A DNA stretch of 64,000 nucleotides from the NCBI GenBank assembly GCA_025084515.1, contig JAJAGP010000334.1, forward strand, positions 310,001 to 374,000, in the 5' to 3' direction. The position numbers were made by a program, and so were the translations under genes. Numbering within the stretch: position 1 is the stretch's first letter; each line of letters begins with the position of its first letter. Below, one piece after another: positions 1 through 11,200 of the stretch. The notes below the pieces were generated by a model, which was not told the origin of the DNA, searched no databases, and worked only from the letters and a program-made list of their open reading frames with translations. The stretch is from Ancistrus triradiatus (Eukaryota; Chordata; Actinopteri; Siluriformes; Loricariidae).

Positions 1-170
1 CTTCCATACAGGATCCACCTTGCAAAGGATCTGCTGCCAACGCCATAGTGCCAAATACCACAGGAACCCTACAGATGACTTATGGAGTCCATGCCTAAAT
101 GAGTCAGGGCCTTGGTGGCATGGGGGGACCTACACAATATTCGCAGGTGATTTTAATATCAAGTTTGGGG
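1..170. repeat. Degraded interspersed repeat fragment
   Basis: The segment has the wording of a common fish dispersed repeat ('ggatccaccttgcaaagg' through 'gtgattttaatatca'). No exon of fzr1 could be found here although the next downstream exon is expected on the minus strand, so this is intronic DNA of fzr1. Family assignment is from memory of fish repeats only. Confidence 0.35.
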
Positions 171-397
171 CATAGTGTAAATTTTGTTGTTCCAGCATTT
201 TGTAGTGACATCCGAAAACAGTGCGACCAATCCAACAATGCACTACAACGAGACATATGTGGTGTCCAAATTTATTTACTACACTCATGTTGCTCCCTAT
301 CAATGCTGTTCGCTATGACAGTACATAATAGGTTAGGGGACCATTTTGGACAGCACCAGTCATTGTCTGTGTGTGTAGTGTGGTTGCCAGTACCTAC

Positions 398-631
398 CAG
401 TTCATTGGTGTGCTTGGACCAGGCCAGGTTGCAGACCTGTGAGCCTGTGTCTGTGCACTGCAGTGGCTGTCCGGTCAGTGTGTTCCAGAAGCGGATGCAA
501 CGGTCTGCGGTGCCGCCTCCAGATGCCAACAGGCCGTGTTGATGAGGAGACCAGGAGATGGCCTTCACTGCTGCTAAATGCTCTGTGTACTGCTGCATGG
601 GTAAGACACTGGAATGATTCCAAACGAGGAG
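398..631 (-). CDS. fzr1: fzr1 exon 11, WD40 repeats
   Basis: 78 codons, phase 0 at both ends. Begins LLVWNHSSVLPMQQYTEHL after 'ctctctgtag' and ends TNEL before the donor gtaggt. It contains the strongly conserved stretches SPHQHGLLASGGGTADRCI and RFWNTLTGQPLQC. An internal ATG at 596-598 is not a start; the exon begins upstream of it. The acceptor sits only ~100 bp from a (GA)n run. Confidence 0.95.
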
Positions 632-729
632 CTACAGAGAGTGTGGGAGCAAGGGAGGGAAAGAGACGAGAGAGAGAGACACACACAGCCAGAGGTACAG
701 AGACAGACACAGAAACAGATGAGAGAAAA

Positions 730-784
<55 letters not shown>

Positions 785-3700
785 ATCATTTGTTACAGCA
801 AGTAAATGACGTGCTGTTCTCTCTAAGCAGAGGCACGAGACGTCTGCATATCTCTGCTGTGGTTAGGTTCAATATTTGTGCAGTCACTAAAAAGCAAAAT
901 GCAGCTATTAAGAAGTGCATCTTCAGAAGTAGCTAGGAATAACAGAAATGCACACAGTATAATACACTGCCCAGCCAAAAAAGGGTCACCACCTGGCTTT
1001 AACTAAGCAAATCATTTTAAAAAACAGCCTCCCATCGGATAATTACTGCATTGGTGATTATGTTTCAGCTGGCAACAAGTTATTTAACCTTAACTGATTC
1101 AGTGAGTAGCTTCTCATTCCTTAAACAACCATGTCAAAAGATCCTGTGGTCATGGAAAGGCTCAAATTGTGAAAGAGTGGTACAGGGAGCATGAGACATC
1201 ATTTTCAAACATGGATCGGCCACCACAGAGTCCAGACCTGAACCTCATTGAGAATCTTTGGCATGTGCTGGAGAAGACTTTGCGTAGTGTTCCAAATCTC
1301 CCATCATCAATACAAGATCTTGGGGAAAAATTAATGCAACTCTGGACAGAAATAAATGTTGTGACATTGCAGAAGCTTGTGGAAACGATGCCACAGTGCC
1401 GAAATCAAAGCTAAAGGCGGTCCAATGGAATATTAGTGTGACCTGTTTTTTGGCCAGGCAGTGTATAATAACACTTTCAATAATTAGGCTTATTTGTGTA
1501 CATACTCTTTTTTAATATACGCACATGTAATCTAGTTTTCTGTTTGCCAAGCGAAGACTACAAAAGAGAGGGAGTGAGCTTATCAGGAGCAGGATGGCAA
1601 AACTCTGTTTACATCAAGTCATTCCATACATCTTCAGTATAAGGATTGTATCCAGATATGGCTAAAGCACATGAAAATGCATGTGTAAATGCATCCCAAG
1701 CCATATTTATATTATTGATATTTGAATCTGATTGCCCAAACTTCTTCAGGACGAGTCTTGAGATGCATTGTAGCCACATATTAAAGAAATGTAAACACAC
1801 CCGTCTCTCCAAGACGCTTCTGACTGGCAAAACCCACCCAATACTTTACGACATAGTGTAACATCTAAACATTAACTCGTGAAGTTGGTGCCTTCCTCTT
1901 ATTTTGAAGAAATTTAAAGAGATTAGATGCTTTTGCACCAAACAGCTGTAGATTAAAGCGCCTATAATGTATGATCAGAAGGTTTGCAAATAAAAACTGC
2001 AAATACCACAGGAAGTGGGTGGACCAGTGTGATGAGCTGATTTAGAAAATTACACAGGATACAGCAATTAGATTTCAATCTGGCTGACTGGAGAGGCATC
2101 CAGTGTAAATGCATGTGTTTAAAATCTCATATAGATGAGGTGGTCAGACAGGGAGATGACAGCAATTCAGGACAAGCTACCCTCACATCACAAGTGTAGA
2201 CCTAAGATAAAAGTCTACTTAACCATAATGAAGGTATCCATGTTGTGGGCTACAGAACTTATACTTGTGCACTTGTCAACATCATACAAAACATGAGGAA
2301 TAAAGTAGAGTATGTAAATGCTTAACACCAGGGTGGTGTGATGCAGCCAGACATGAATTTTTCCAGTAGCTGCTGATTTGGTGAAAGTTACTGCTGCTAT
2401 AACCCATTTTGCAGCCTGGACTGTGAAAGATTCATCGATAGGCTCAATAAAGGCATGTACAAGACATGGTACATGCCACGTGTTTGGTACTATACTGCTC
2501 TGTGTGTGTGCGCTGGATGTTACCTTGTTGTCATTGCCACCAGAGGCCAGGAGCTGGTGGTCAGTGCTCCACTTGAGGCCGCACACTTCCTGCCGATGGC
2601 CCTGCAGCCTGCGCTCAGACTGCTGCGGAGGAGCTCGAATATCCCGCTGCAGAATCAGACGATCCCTGCTGCCTGATGACAGCTGGTCCACGTTCCACGC
2701 TAATGCACCTGAAGGAGCCGAGTCACTGGGCTAAACACTACTTACATTTTTTAAACGTCTTACATCCTGCTACACGGTCATCATACACATGCTAAATTAC
2801 TCATTTTCAACATTATATGGCAGCCAATAATACAAAGTTAGGCATTTTTAGTACTTTATAGTAGGGACCAACATTAAACATTCTTCAGCATTATATATAG
2901 TATGGGTCAATATTTAATTCAACGTTTTTCAGCATTATATAGCAGGGACCAAAACGAAATGAATCATTTTCATTATTATATATCTATTAGTGTATTAATC
3001 AGCCTGGAAAAAAAAGTCACCACCAGGATGTAACTAAGCACATAGTTAAATACTTAAAAAAAAAAAAAAAGAGCCTCCCATCGGATAATACCTGCATTGG
3101 TGATTGTTTCAGCTGGCTACAAGTTATTTAACCCTAACTGATGCAGTGAGTAGCTTCTCATTTGTTTTGGTGGTCATCTGTTTCAGAAGGGTCAAATTGT
3201 GAAAGAGTGGTTCAGGGAGCATGAGACATCGTCTTCACACATGGATTGGCCACCACAGATTCCAGACCTGAACCCCACTGAGAATCTTTGGGATGTGCTG
3301 GAGAAGACTTTGCGCAGTGGTACCGCAGTGGGGACTGTGGTAGGCTAGCGGTTAAGGTACTGGACTGTGGACCAAAAGTTCCAGGGTGGGTTCAAATCCC
3401 ACCTCTGCCAAGCTGCCACTGTTGGGTCCTTGAGCAAGGCCCTTAACCCACAATTGCTTGGATTGTAAGGTTGTATCAATTGTAAGTCACTTTGGATGTC
3501 TGCTAAATGTAAATGTCCCAATCTCCCATCATCAATACAAGGTCTTGGGGAAAAATTAATGCAACTCTGGACAGAAATAAATGTTGTGACATCGCAGAAG
3601 CTTGTGGAAACGATGCCACAGAGAATGCGTGCCGTGTGAGACCTTTTCTTTTTAGAATAGGGACCAACAAAAAATTCAACATTTTTCACCATTGAAAGTT

Positions 3701-5241
3701 AGGGACTAATTCTAAATTAGGAATTTTCTAATTATACAGTAGGAGCTTACACAAAATGAGGCATTTTTCTATATTTCATTGTAGAAACCAATACTAAACG
3801 AAACATTTTTCAACATGAAAAGGTAGGGACTAATACAAAATGGAGCTAATACAAAATGACACTTTGTTTTTTGGATTTTATAGTAGAGACCAATACTGAA
3901 TTAAAATTTTCAACATTAAATAGTAGGGACCATTACTAATTTAGGCATTTTCAGTATTATATAGTAGGAGCAATTACTAATTCAACATTTGTCATCATTA
4001 TATAGTAGGAACCAATAATACATTGCGCATTTGTCAGCCTAATATAGTAGGGATCAATACTAAACATTTTTCAATATTATACATCAGGCACCAATAATAT
4101 ACAAGCCACATTCCAGTATTACATACAAATAGGACCAATACCAAATGAGGCAGTTGTGACTACTAAATAATAAAAAAATATAATGCTAATCCCATTATTA
4201 TTTTCAATGGGTCACAGGTACAGGAACTGAGGCAGCTGTATTATATTAAACAGCACTGCACTCACCGACTCTTGCCGTGTGCCCTTCTAGTACAGACAGC
4301 TTCTTTCCTGCAGCTGCATCCCAAATCTGCACAAAGCCCTTATGAGTGCCCACTGCCACCAAGTTCCCCTAAAGCAACACAAAACAGTACAAGATGTGTG
4401 TCACTTATAGGAGGCTCAGTGCTTCCAAGGTTATAGTCAATGCATCGGTCATGAGCATTTGCATGTAAAGTGGGACCTGAGTTAATAAACAACTGGTCAG
4501 CTACGTGCAAAAGTCACCACCATTAACCTTGCACCAATAAAGCAAAAATCAACAGGGTGCTTTAACTATAGGAAATACCAAAAAATAATAATAATAAAAT
4601 CAACGCCAGAAGCTTGCTTACTCTTTCTGACCAGCCTACTGATGTAACGGAGTCGCCTTCTACTGACAGATCACACAACCTTGTCACCTGTAATAAATAA
4701 GGAAATAATTGACCACAATTTTATACCTATCCTTCCACATTTCACTATTACTCTCTTTCACACACACACCTGGCTGGTGCAGGCACTCCACAGGTACACA
4801 CAGGTTCCAAGGCCAACACTGAGTACATTTAGGGATGACCAGTCCACGAGGTTTAGGTAGAAGTCATCCTGTAGTTCTGGTGCATCCAGAACCTTAAAGG
4901 GAATTTTGGAGATCTTGCGCATGGGCTTCCGAGGAGAACGCAACAGCTTCTGACTACAAGTGAGACATGGGAACATCGAGCGACATGAAGAATGGTTCAG
5001 CAGTGGATTTTAGTGATCAAAGCAATTGTCTAGCTACTCAGATAGAAATACAATTACATAGTCAATCATGTCTAATTACCTTTCACATTCTTAAAGGTGT
5101 ACTCAGTAAAATTGGGTTGCAGTGGTTGCCACTTGAACTACAAAAACATTGGAATGAACTCCCATTCATGTACATGTACTCAAAGCCAGAGACCCCAGTT
5201 TTCTCCCACTTTCCAAGGTCGACTGGCGTCTCGGAAGAGTC

Positions 5242-5280
<39 letters not shown>

Positions 5281-8200
5281 AGGGCTGCTTGCACATTTGT
5301 AAAACCTTTAGACTTCTATATTTCAGCATAAGTTTGACATAACCATAATCAGGTTTTCATACAAGCCCTAAAAGTAGATAACAAGAACCCAATTAAACAA
5401 ATGAGACCTAGGCAAGAGCTGGGCTGGGCCTCAAACCCAGGTCTCTGGTGCTGTGAGGCAATATCACCAACATACCATCCAAACCATCTCTTCATTTAGG
5501 AAATAATCCAACTCTGTGATACGGCCAGATTACTGTTTTGCATTTGACTGTATAAAGCCACTGTCACACTAGACATTTGTGGGCGAAATCGCATTCGTTT
5601 TAATGGAATTTGCCGTGATGACCATTTCACACTGCAGACTTAAGATTTTGTCAATACTCCCGTCAATGAGTTTACATGTATTTGGGTAATCAGATAATGG
5701 GAATGTGTCGGGATTATATGATTTCTACTTTGCAACCACCTAACATTCTCACAGAAGGATACGACATCGAACTTTATTAATTAGATCAAATTCATCATTT
5801 CCTGGAGCACATACTGCTTTTCAGAGCCTCCTCAAATGCATTTGGTGGTAACCCTGGAATTACATGCAACATCCACAAAACTGCTATCGTTTGATAGCAG
5901 TTTTGTAGATGTTGCATGTAATTCCAGGGTTGCCAGATCCCACGAAAGAAAGAAGCAACCATTCACTCATTCATTTACTTAACCTGTTTAATCAGGGTCA
6001 TGGGGAACCCGGTGCCTAGCCAGCAGCACAGTGAGCAAGGCAAGGCAACAAAACCCTAGGCAGGGTGCCAACCCACTGTAAGGGACACGCATTCACGCAC
6101 TAGGGCCACTTTAGAGACCGTAGCCTAACACCATTCTCGCAACAGTGCTACCCAAGAAGCAACATGTCTGTAGACACAAGCCCAATAGAAGCAAAATCTC
6201 TTAGAATAAGCAGACCTGGCAACCATGTTTGATTCTGCCAACTGCTTCTAGGCTATGTTTGCTTGCATGCGCAGACTGAGAAAACCAGAATAAAGGCCTT
6301 TTCACACCAAGTTCGAATTTTACGGATGGAAATAAAATGCATGTCAAGTTTTGAAATAGAACATGCGTATACTAATGCCATCCTTCACACAGAGTCCGAA
6401 ACTGACGGACTGCGATGCTGTGTAAAACTTTTAATCTGTTCTAATTTCTGCCTTTTTCGTTAAAATCAGGCTGACCAATCAGAGCTCGGTTGTCAGGCAG
6501 AACAGCTCATCCTGCTAGTGGCAGGGTATAACTGCTTATAGGACAAGCAACACAATTCCAAAGAAAATATCTGGCAGAATGTAGCTGAAAGGCTGGAGAA
6601 TGATGGTGATAAACCTCACAGTGACTGTATGGAAGCGTTTTGTTGTTTATTTAAGTGCATTCAAGTCTGTTCATGGTCATAAAAACACAACCTAGAGCTT
6701 CCTGCACTAATCTTTGCTCAAGTCTTTTTGTTTTTTTTAAGTTGACGATGTGAAAAAGACATGGCGAAATATATGTGACTCATTAACAGAAGAGAAAATA
6801 AAGAAAGCAAAAGTGGACAGGGAGTTTTCAGAGTGTTTGGACAAACAACATAGTGTGAAGGTCCCACTACTTTAAAAATCCGCATCCGTGTGCGAAAACA
6901 TCGTACTCAGTGTGAACAGGCCTTAAGGGTATACATGTGCTGAGAAATCTGATAACTGAGATAAAATCCCGCTCTCTGAATCAATTTCTCAATCTGATTC
7001 CTAGGCCTTAATCCGATCTCAGAAATCAGAATATGCTGTTTACATGACCACTTGAATAATCAGATAACCGCAGAAATCCGATTATCTGATCTGATTAGTA
7101 AGCTCAATGAACTTTCCACCAAGTTAGTGACTGTTAACTATTGTGGAACAGTTGCACTTCGTGAATTCATCTTACATTTTTACACGTACATTTCGGTATG
7201 TAGCAGAGTTCATGAAAGACGCAAAAACATTTACCTGTTACTGCTGACAGGTGAGAGAGAGTAAGGCGAGATGATGTTGCCGTCATCTGGGAGTGAGCGT
7301 TTGGCACATAAAGAATACTGCAATACACAAAGTGCATGGCAAGCACGCAGATAATAAGAGGATGAGGCCAGGTCTCAAATAACAAAGTGGAAAATCTCAA
7401 AGCAATACAAGCTTTTCATTGAAACCACACAAGCTGATGTATTCAACCTACACACAACCTACACACCACACACTCTCAAGGCCATATGGAGGCTGCCTGC
7501 TCTACTCCTCCTTTTCAGCATCCTGCACGATGCCTCTCATGAAGGTAGATACCTCTCATGAGCGCGAGTGTGTGTGTGTGTGTGTGTGTTTGGATGCGAC
7601 AGTAAGCGTTGCCGAAGACTTCAAGGCCACTCACGCTGAACAAACTCGTCTTCTCTGGCATAGAAGACTGCAGCCTCCTGTCCTCCGTCTGAGGGTCCTG
7701 GACCTTCTCAATGCACGCCCCCAGGAGCTCATTCTTCAACAGTGCACTGTATGCCAAACCGTCTGCTGTCAAGAAAGGACAGATTCATATTAGGAATGAA
7801 GAACAAACTACTGTTACTTCACAAATTAGAACAAACTAACACTAGGCGATCTGAACCATGCTCAGGCCCACATGAAGAGGTGGGCACAGGCAAGGTTCAG
7901 ATCAGTGATAGACTAACACAATCAGGCCAATTAATGCCATTTTGAAACAACTGCCATCTGCTGATATCTGCACTTACATCTGCCGATATATCTACTATTC
8001 AAAAATAGTCAGAGAAGCTTTGTTTCCTGCAGTAGAACTTGCAGCTCATAAACTGGGACTACTGAGGGACTAAAAACAAAGAGATACTGAGACTCAGTGA
8101 GGGTGGGGGCATTTATGAGACAGAGTTTTATGAGCCTCCCATCAGATAACTACTGCATTAGTGATTATGATTCAGCTGGCAACAAGTTAGTTAACCTTAA

Positions 8201-11200
8201 CTGATGCAGTGAGTAGCTTCTCATTTGTTAAAAATGAGAAAAAGATGTTCATCTGTTTCAGAGGTTTCAAATTGTGAAAGAGTCGTTCAGGGAGCATGAG
8301 CCATTATCTTCACACATGGATTGGCCACCACAGAGTCCAGACCTGAATCCCATTGAGAATCTTTGGGATGTGCTGGAGAAGACTTTGCACAGTGGTCCAA
8401 ATCTCCCATCATCAATCCAAGATCTTGGGGGAAAATGAATGCAACTCTGGACAGAAATAAATGTTGTGACACTGCAGAAGCAGTATTGAATAGATGAGAG
8501 ATTTGGATCACTGCTCAAAGTCTTCTCTAGCACATCCCAAAGATTCTCAATGGGATTCAGGTCTGGACTCTGTGGTGGCCAATCCATGTGTGACAATGAT
8601 GTCTCATGCTCCATGAACCACTCTTTGACCCTTCTGAAACAGATGAACATCTTCTCCACGACCACAGGATGTGTCTTTCAACATGGTTGTTTAAGGAATG
8701 AGAAGCTCCTCACTGCATCAGTTAGGGTTAAATAACTTGTTGCCAGCTGAAACATAATCACCAATGCAGTAATTATCTGAAAGAAGGATCTTTTATTAAC
8801 TATTTGCTTAGTTCAATCCCAGTGGTGACCTTTTTTTGTGTGTATTAAGTTAAGGGTACCATCATTTTTGTCCAGGGCAGCTTCATTTTTTTTTATATTA
8901 TTTTGTTGAACCACAATTCAGAATTAATGTCTGATTTTCATTAGTTGATTTTCAGTCAATTATTTATTTATTACTACGTTAGTCAGTTTCAAGTTGTTTC
9001 AGTGACCATTGTGGGTTTTTCTATCTTCAACGGAAGGGTACCACCAATTTTGTCCACGTGTGCAAGTTCAGCAATTTGGTGTCTCAGTTTAATCAGTTGC
9101 AAAAAATATAAAGTGTGATATCAGCATTATATAATCGGCCATTGATCACACTGCTCTCTAAATATCGGCCATTAAAAAAACCCATATTGGTCTCAGGTAC
9201 ATTATGCATGTAGTGTGATCACAAAACACATCATCAGCTAACTCCGTAAAAAATAACTTCTTGTATATGCACTTTATTAGGTATACCTTCTTTTGTACAC
9301 TCATTGTCCATTGTATTATCTTTCTCTTACCATATAGAAGCACTTTGTAGTTCTACGTTTACAAACTGTAGTTCTGTTTCTCCACATACTTTGTTCGTCC
9401 CCTTTACTCTGTTCTCCAATAGTCAGGACCCCCACAGATCAGGTACTATTTGGGTGGTGGATCATACTCAGCACTGCAGTGACACTAATGTGGCGGTGGT
9501 GTGTTAGTGTGTGTTGAGCTGATACGATTTGGATCAGTTTGTGCTAGTCATCCTTCAATCCTTCATCAGTGCTCACAGGGCTCCACTCTCGAATTCCGCT
9601 TGCCCCTGTTTGTCCACAATTTAACCAGTACAGGCTACTGGTCCAGCTGTCCTGCACAGTTCCAGCATTCTGCTACCAAACATCTGGTACTCAGTGCAAA
9701 GGAAAAGGCCTTAGGAGAAAGAATCCCTTAAGATACATGCTCAGATGCAAGTGAACCCCATTTTATTATTTTATTCAGCATCAACAGAATGGATACGGAC
9801 ATGAATTGAGTGACAAAGAAATTATCAACAAAAAGACTCACGGTGAAAGAACGAAAACAATAATTTAAAGAGCCACACGGACCGAAGGACTCCACACGAC
9901 AGGGAAAAAACAGGGGAAACGGGGAAAGACAAAGATCAACAAACAGAAGGACAAGAAGGGTTGAATGAGTTTACTGGTGTGGACAAAACCAGAGATCCCC
10001 AGTTGCTTATAGTTACCAGGCTGCCATAAGGGAGGCCTTGTCTGTTGATGGGGGCGTGAGCGGGGCAAAAAACAAGGGGGCGTGGGGGGAAGCAGGGCGG
10101 GAACGTGGGAGGGAAGCGGGAAGCGGTGCAGGTTGTGCGGGACAGAGCTGATGGGGGGAATTGTTGCGCCAGGGGGAAGGAGGGGAAGGGTGGTTGGATG
10201 GAAGAGGGGGGGCTGTGGGGGGGTTTAGGGGGAAGATGGAGACGGATTGGGGGGTGAATGGGGGGTCGGGAAAGGGAGCGGGGGGGGGGGGGGACGGGAA
10301 GAGAGGGGGTCTTGTCGGGGGACGGGCGTGGGGAGGAGGGGAGTTGGCTGGTGGGGGGGTGGAGGGGGGGAGGTGGGATGGGGGGAAAGGGGGGGGTGGC
10401 GGAGGAAAGGAGGGGGTGGAGTTGGAGGCCGGGGGTGGGCGGAGGTGCGGGGTGGGTTTGGGGGGGGGCGGGGACGGGCGGGGGGGAAGGGCGGGAAGAG
10501 AGGGTTGGAGTCTCGGGGGATCGGCGAGGAACCTGGGGTCGACCGGGATCTGGGGGGTTGGCGGTCGGGGGGCGGGATGGGTCGAGGGGTGGCGGGGCGG
10601 TGTAGTCCGGTTCCTTGTGGGGAGGGGGCCTCTTTCCTTCCTTCTCCCGGGGGGGGGCGGAGCGTGGGAGTGGGGCGGGGGCTGGGGCGGCGGGGAAGTG
10701 GGGAGCGAGGCCCGGATGGGGGATACCTGGGGGGTCGGGGGGGAGGTCCGGGGGGGACCCAGGAAGAGAGTTGGGGGGTGGGCGGTAATTACACCCCCTC
10801 TAATGCCGCGATCCTTTGTCTGGCGGGGAGGGGGGTGGGGGGAAGAGCGCGGGGGAAGAGATGGGCGGGAGGGCGGATCAGCGCGGGGGGGGGAGGATTC
10901 GGAGGGGGAAGGGGGGGGTCGGACGGAGGGGGGGGGGGAAGAGAGGGGGGCAGGCGGAGGGCGGTGGGGGGGCCCTGGGAGGGGGGGTCGGGGGAAGGGG
11001 GGGATGGGGCGGGTGGGGGAAGGATGGGGGGGGGGGCGCGGGGGAGGGCGAGGGAGGGATGGGGCGGGAGGGGGGGCCGAGGGTTGGGAAGGGGTGATGT
11101 GGGGGGGGTCTTTTTTTTTTTAAGAGTTTTTTTTTAAGAAATGATTATTTTTTTTTTTTTTTTTTTTTTTTAAAGATGAGAAACATTTGTTGAATTAGCA

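Larger units (their letters stand above)
2800..4160 (+). repeat. Degenerate AT-rich minisatellite, period about 40-50 bp, split by insertions
   Basis: The unit 'tatagtagggaccaata...aca(t)ttttcaacatta' recurs at roughly 2860, 2909, 2938, 3655, 3701, 3738, 3780, 3823, 3880, 3917, 3960, 4004, 4044 and 4082. A Tc1 copy (about 3000-3645) interrupts the array. Units are diverged, so this is an old array in fzr1 intron 9. Confidence 0.75.
5650..7110 (-). mobile_element. MITE (family also at 25972 and 57574), rearranged and carrying a nested MITE
   Basis: Segments 5650-5760, 5920-5960, 6190-6293 and 6924-7100 match, in inverse order, the copy at 57574-58175 (for example 'gcatgcgcagactgagaaaa' and 'catgaccacttgaataatca'). 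The copy is broken by a hairpin at 5848-5931 and by the insert 6294-6923. The superfamily is not determined. Confidence 0.6.

Noticed and set aside
439..936. 165-codon plus-strand frame over fzr1 exon 11
   Set aside because: Antisense shadow of a conserved exon, ending in a (GA)n run.
10161..11137. Long Gly/Arg-rich open frames (320 and 296 codons)
   Set aside because: They result from the G-rich composition, overlap in several frames, and have no domain.
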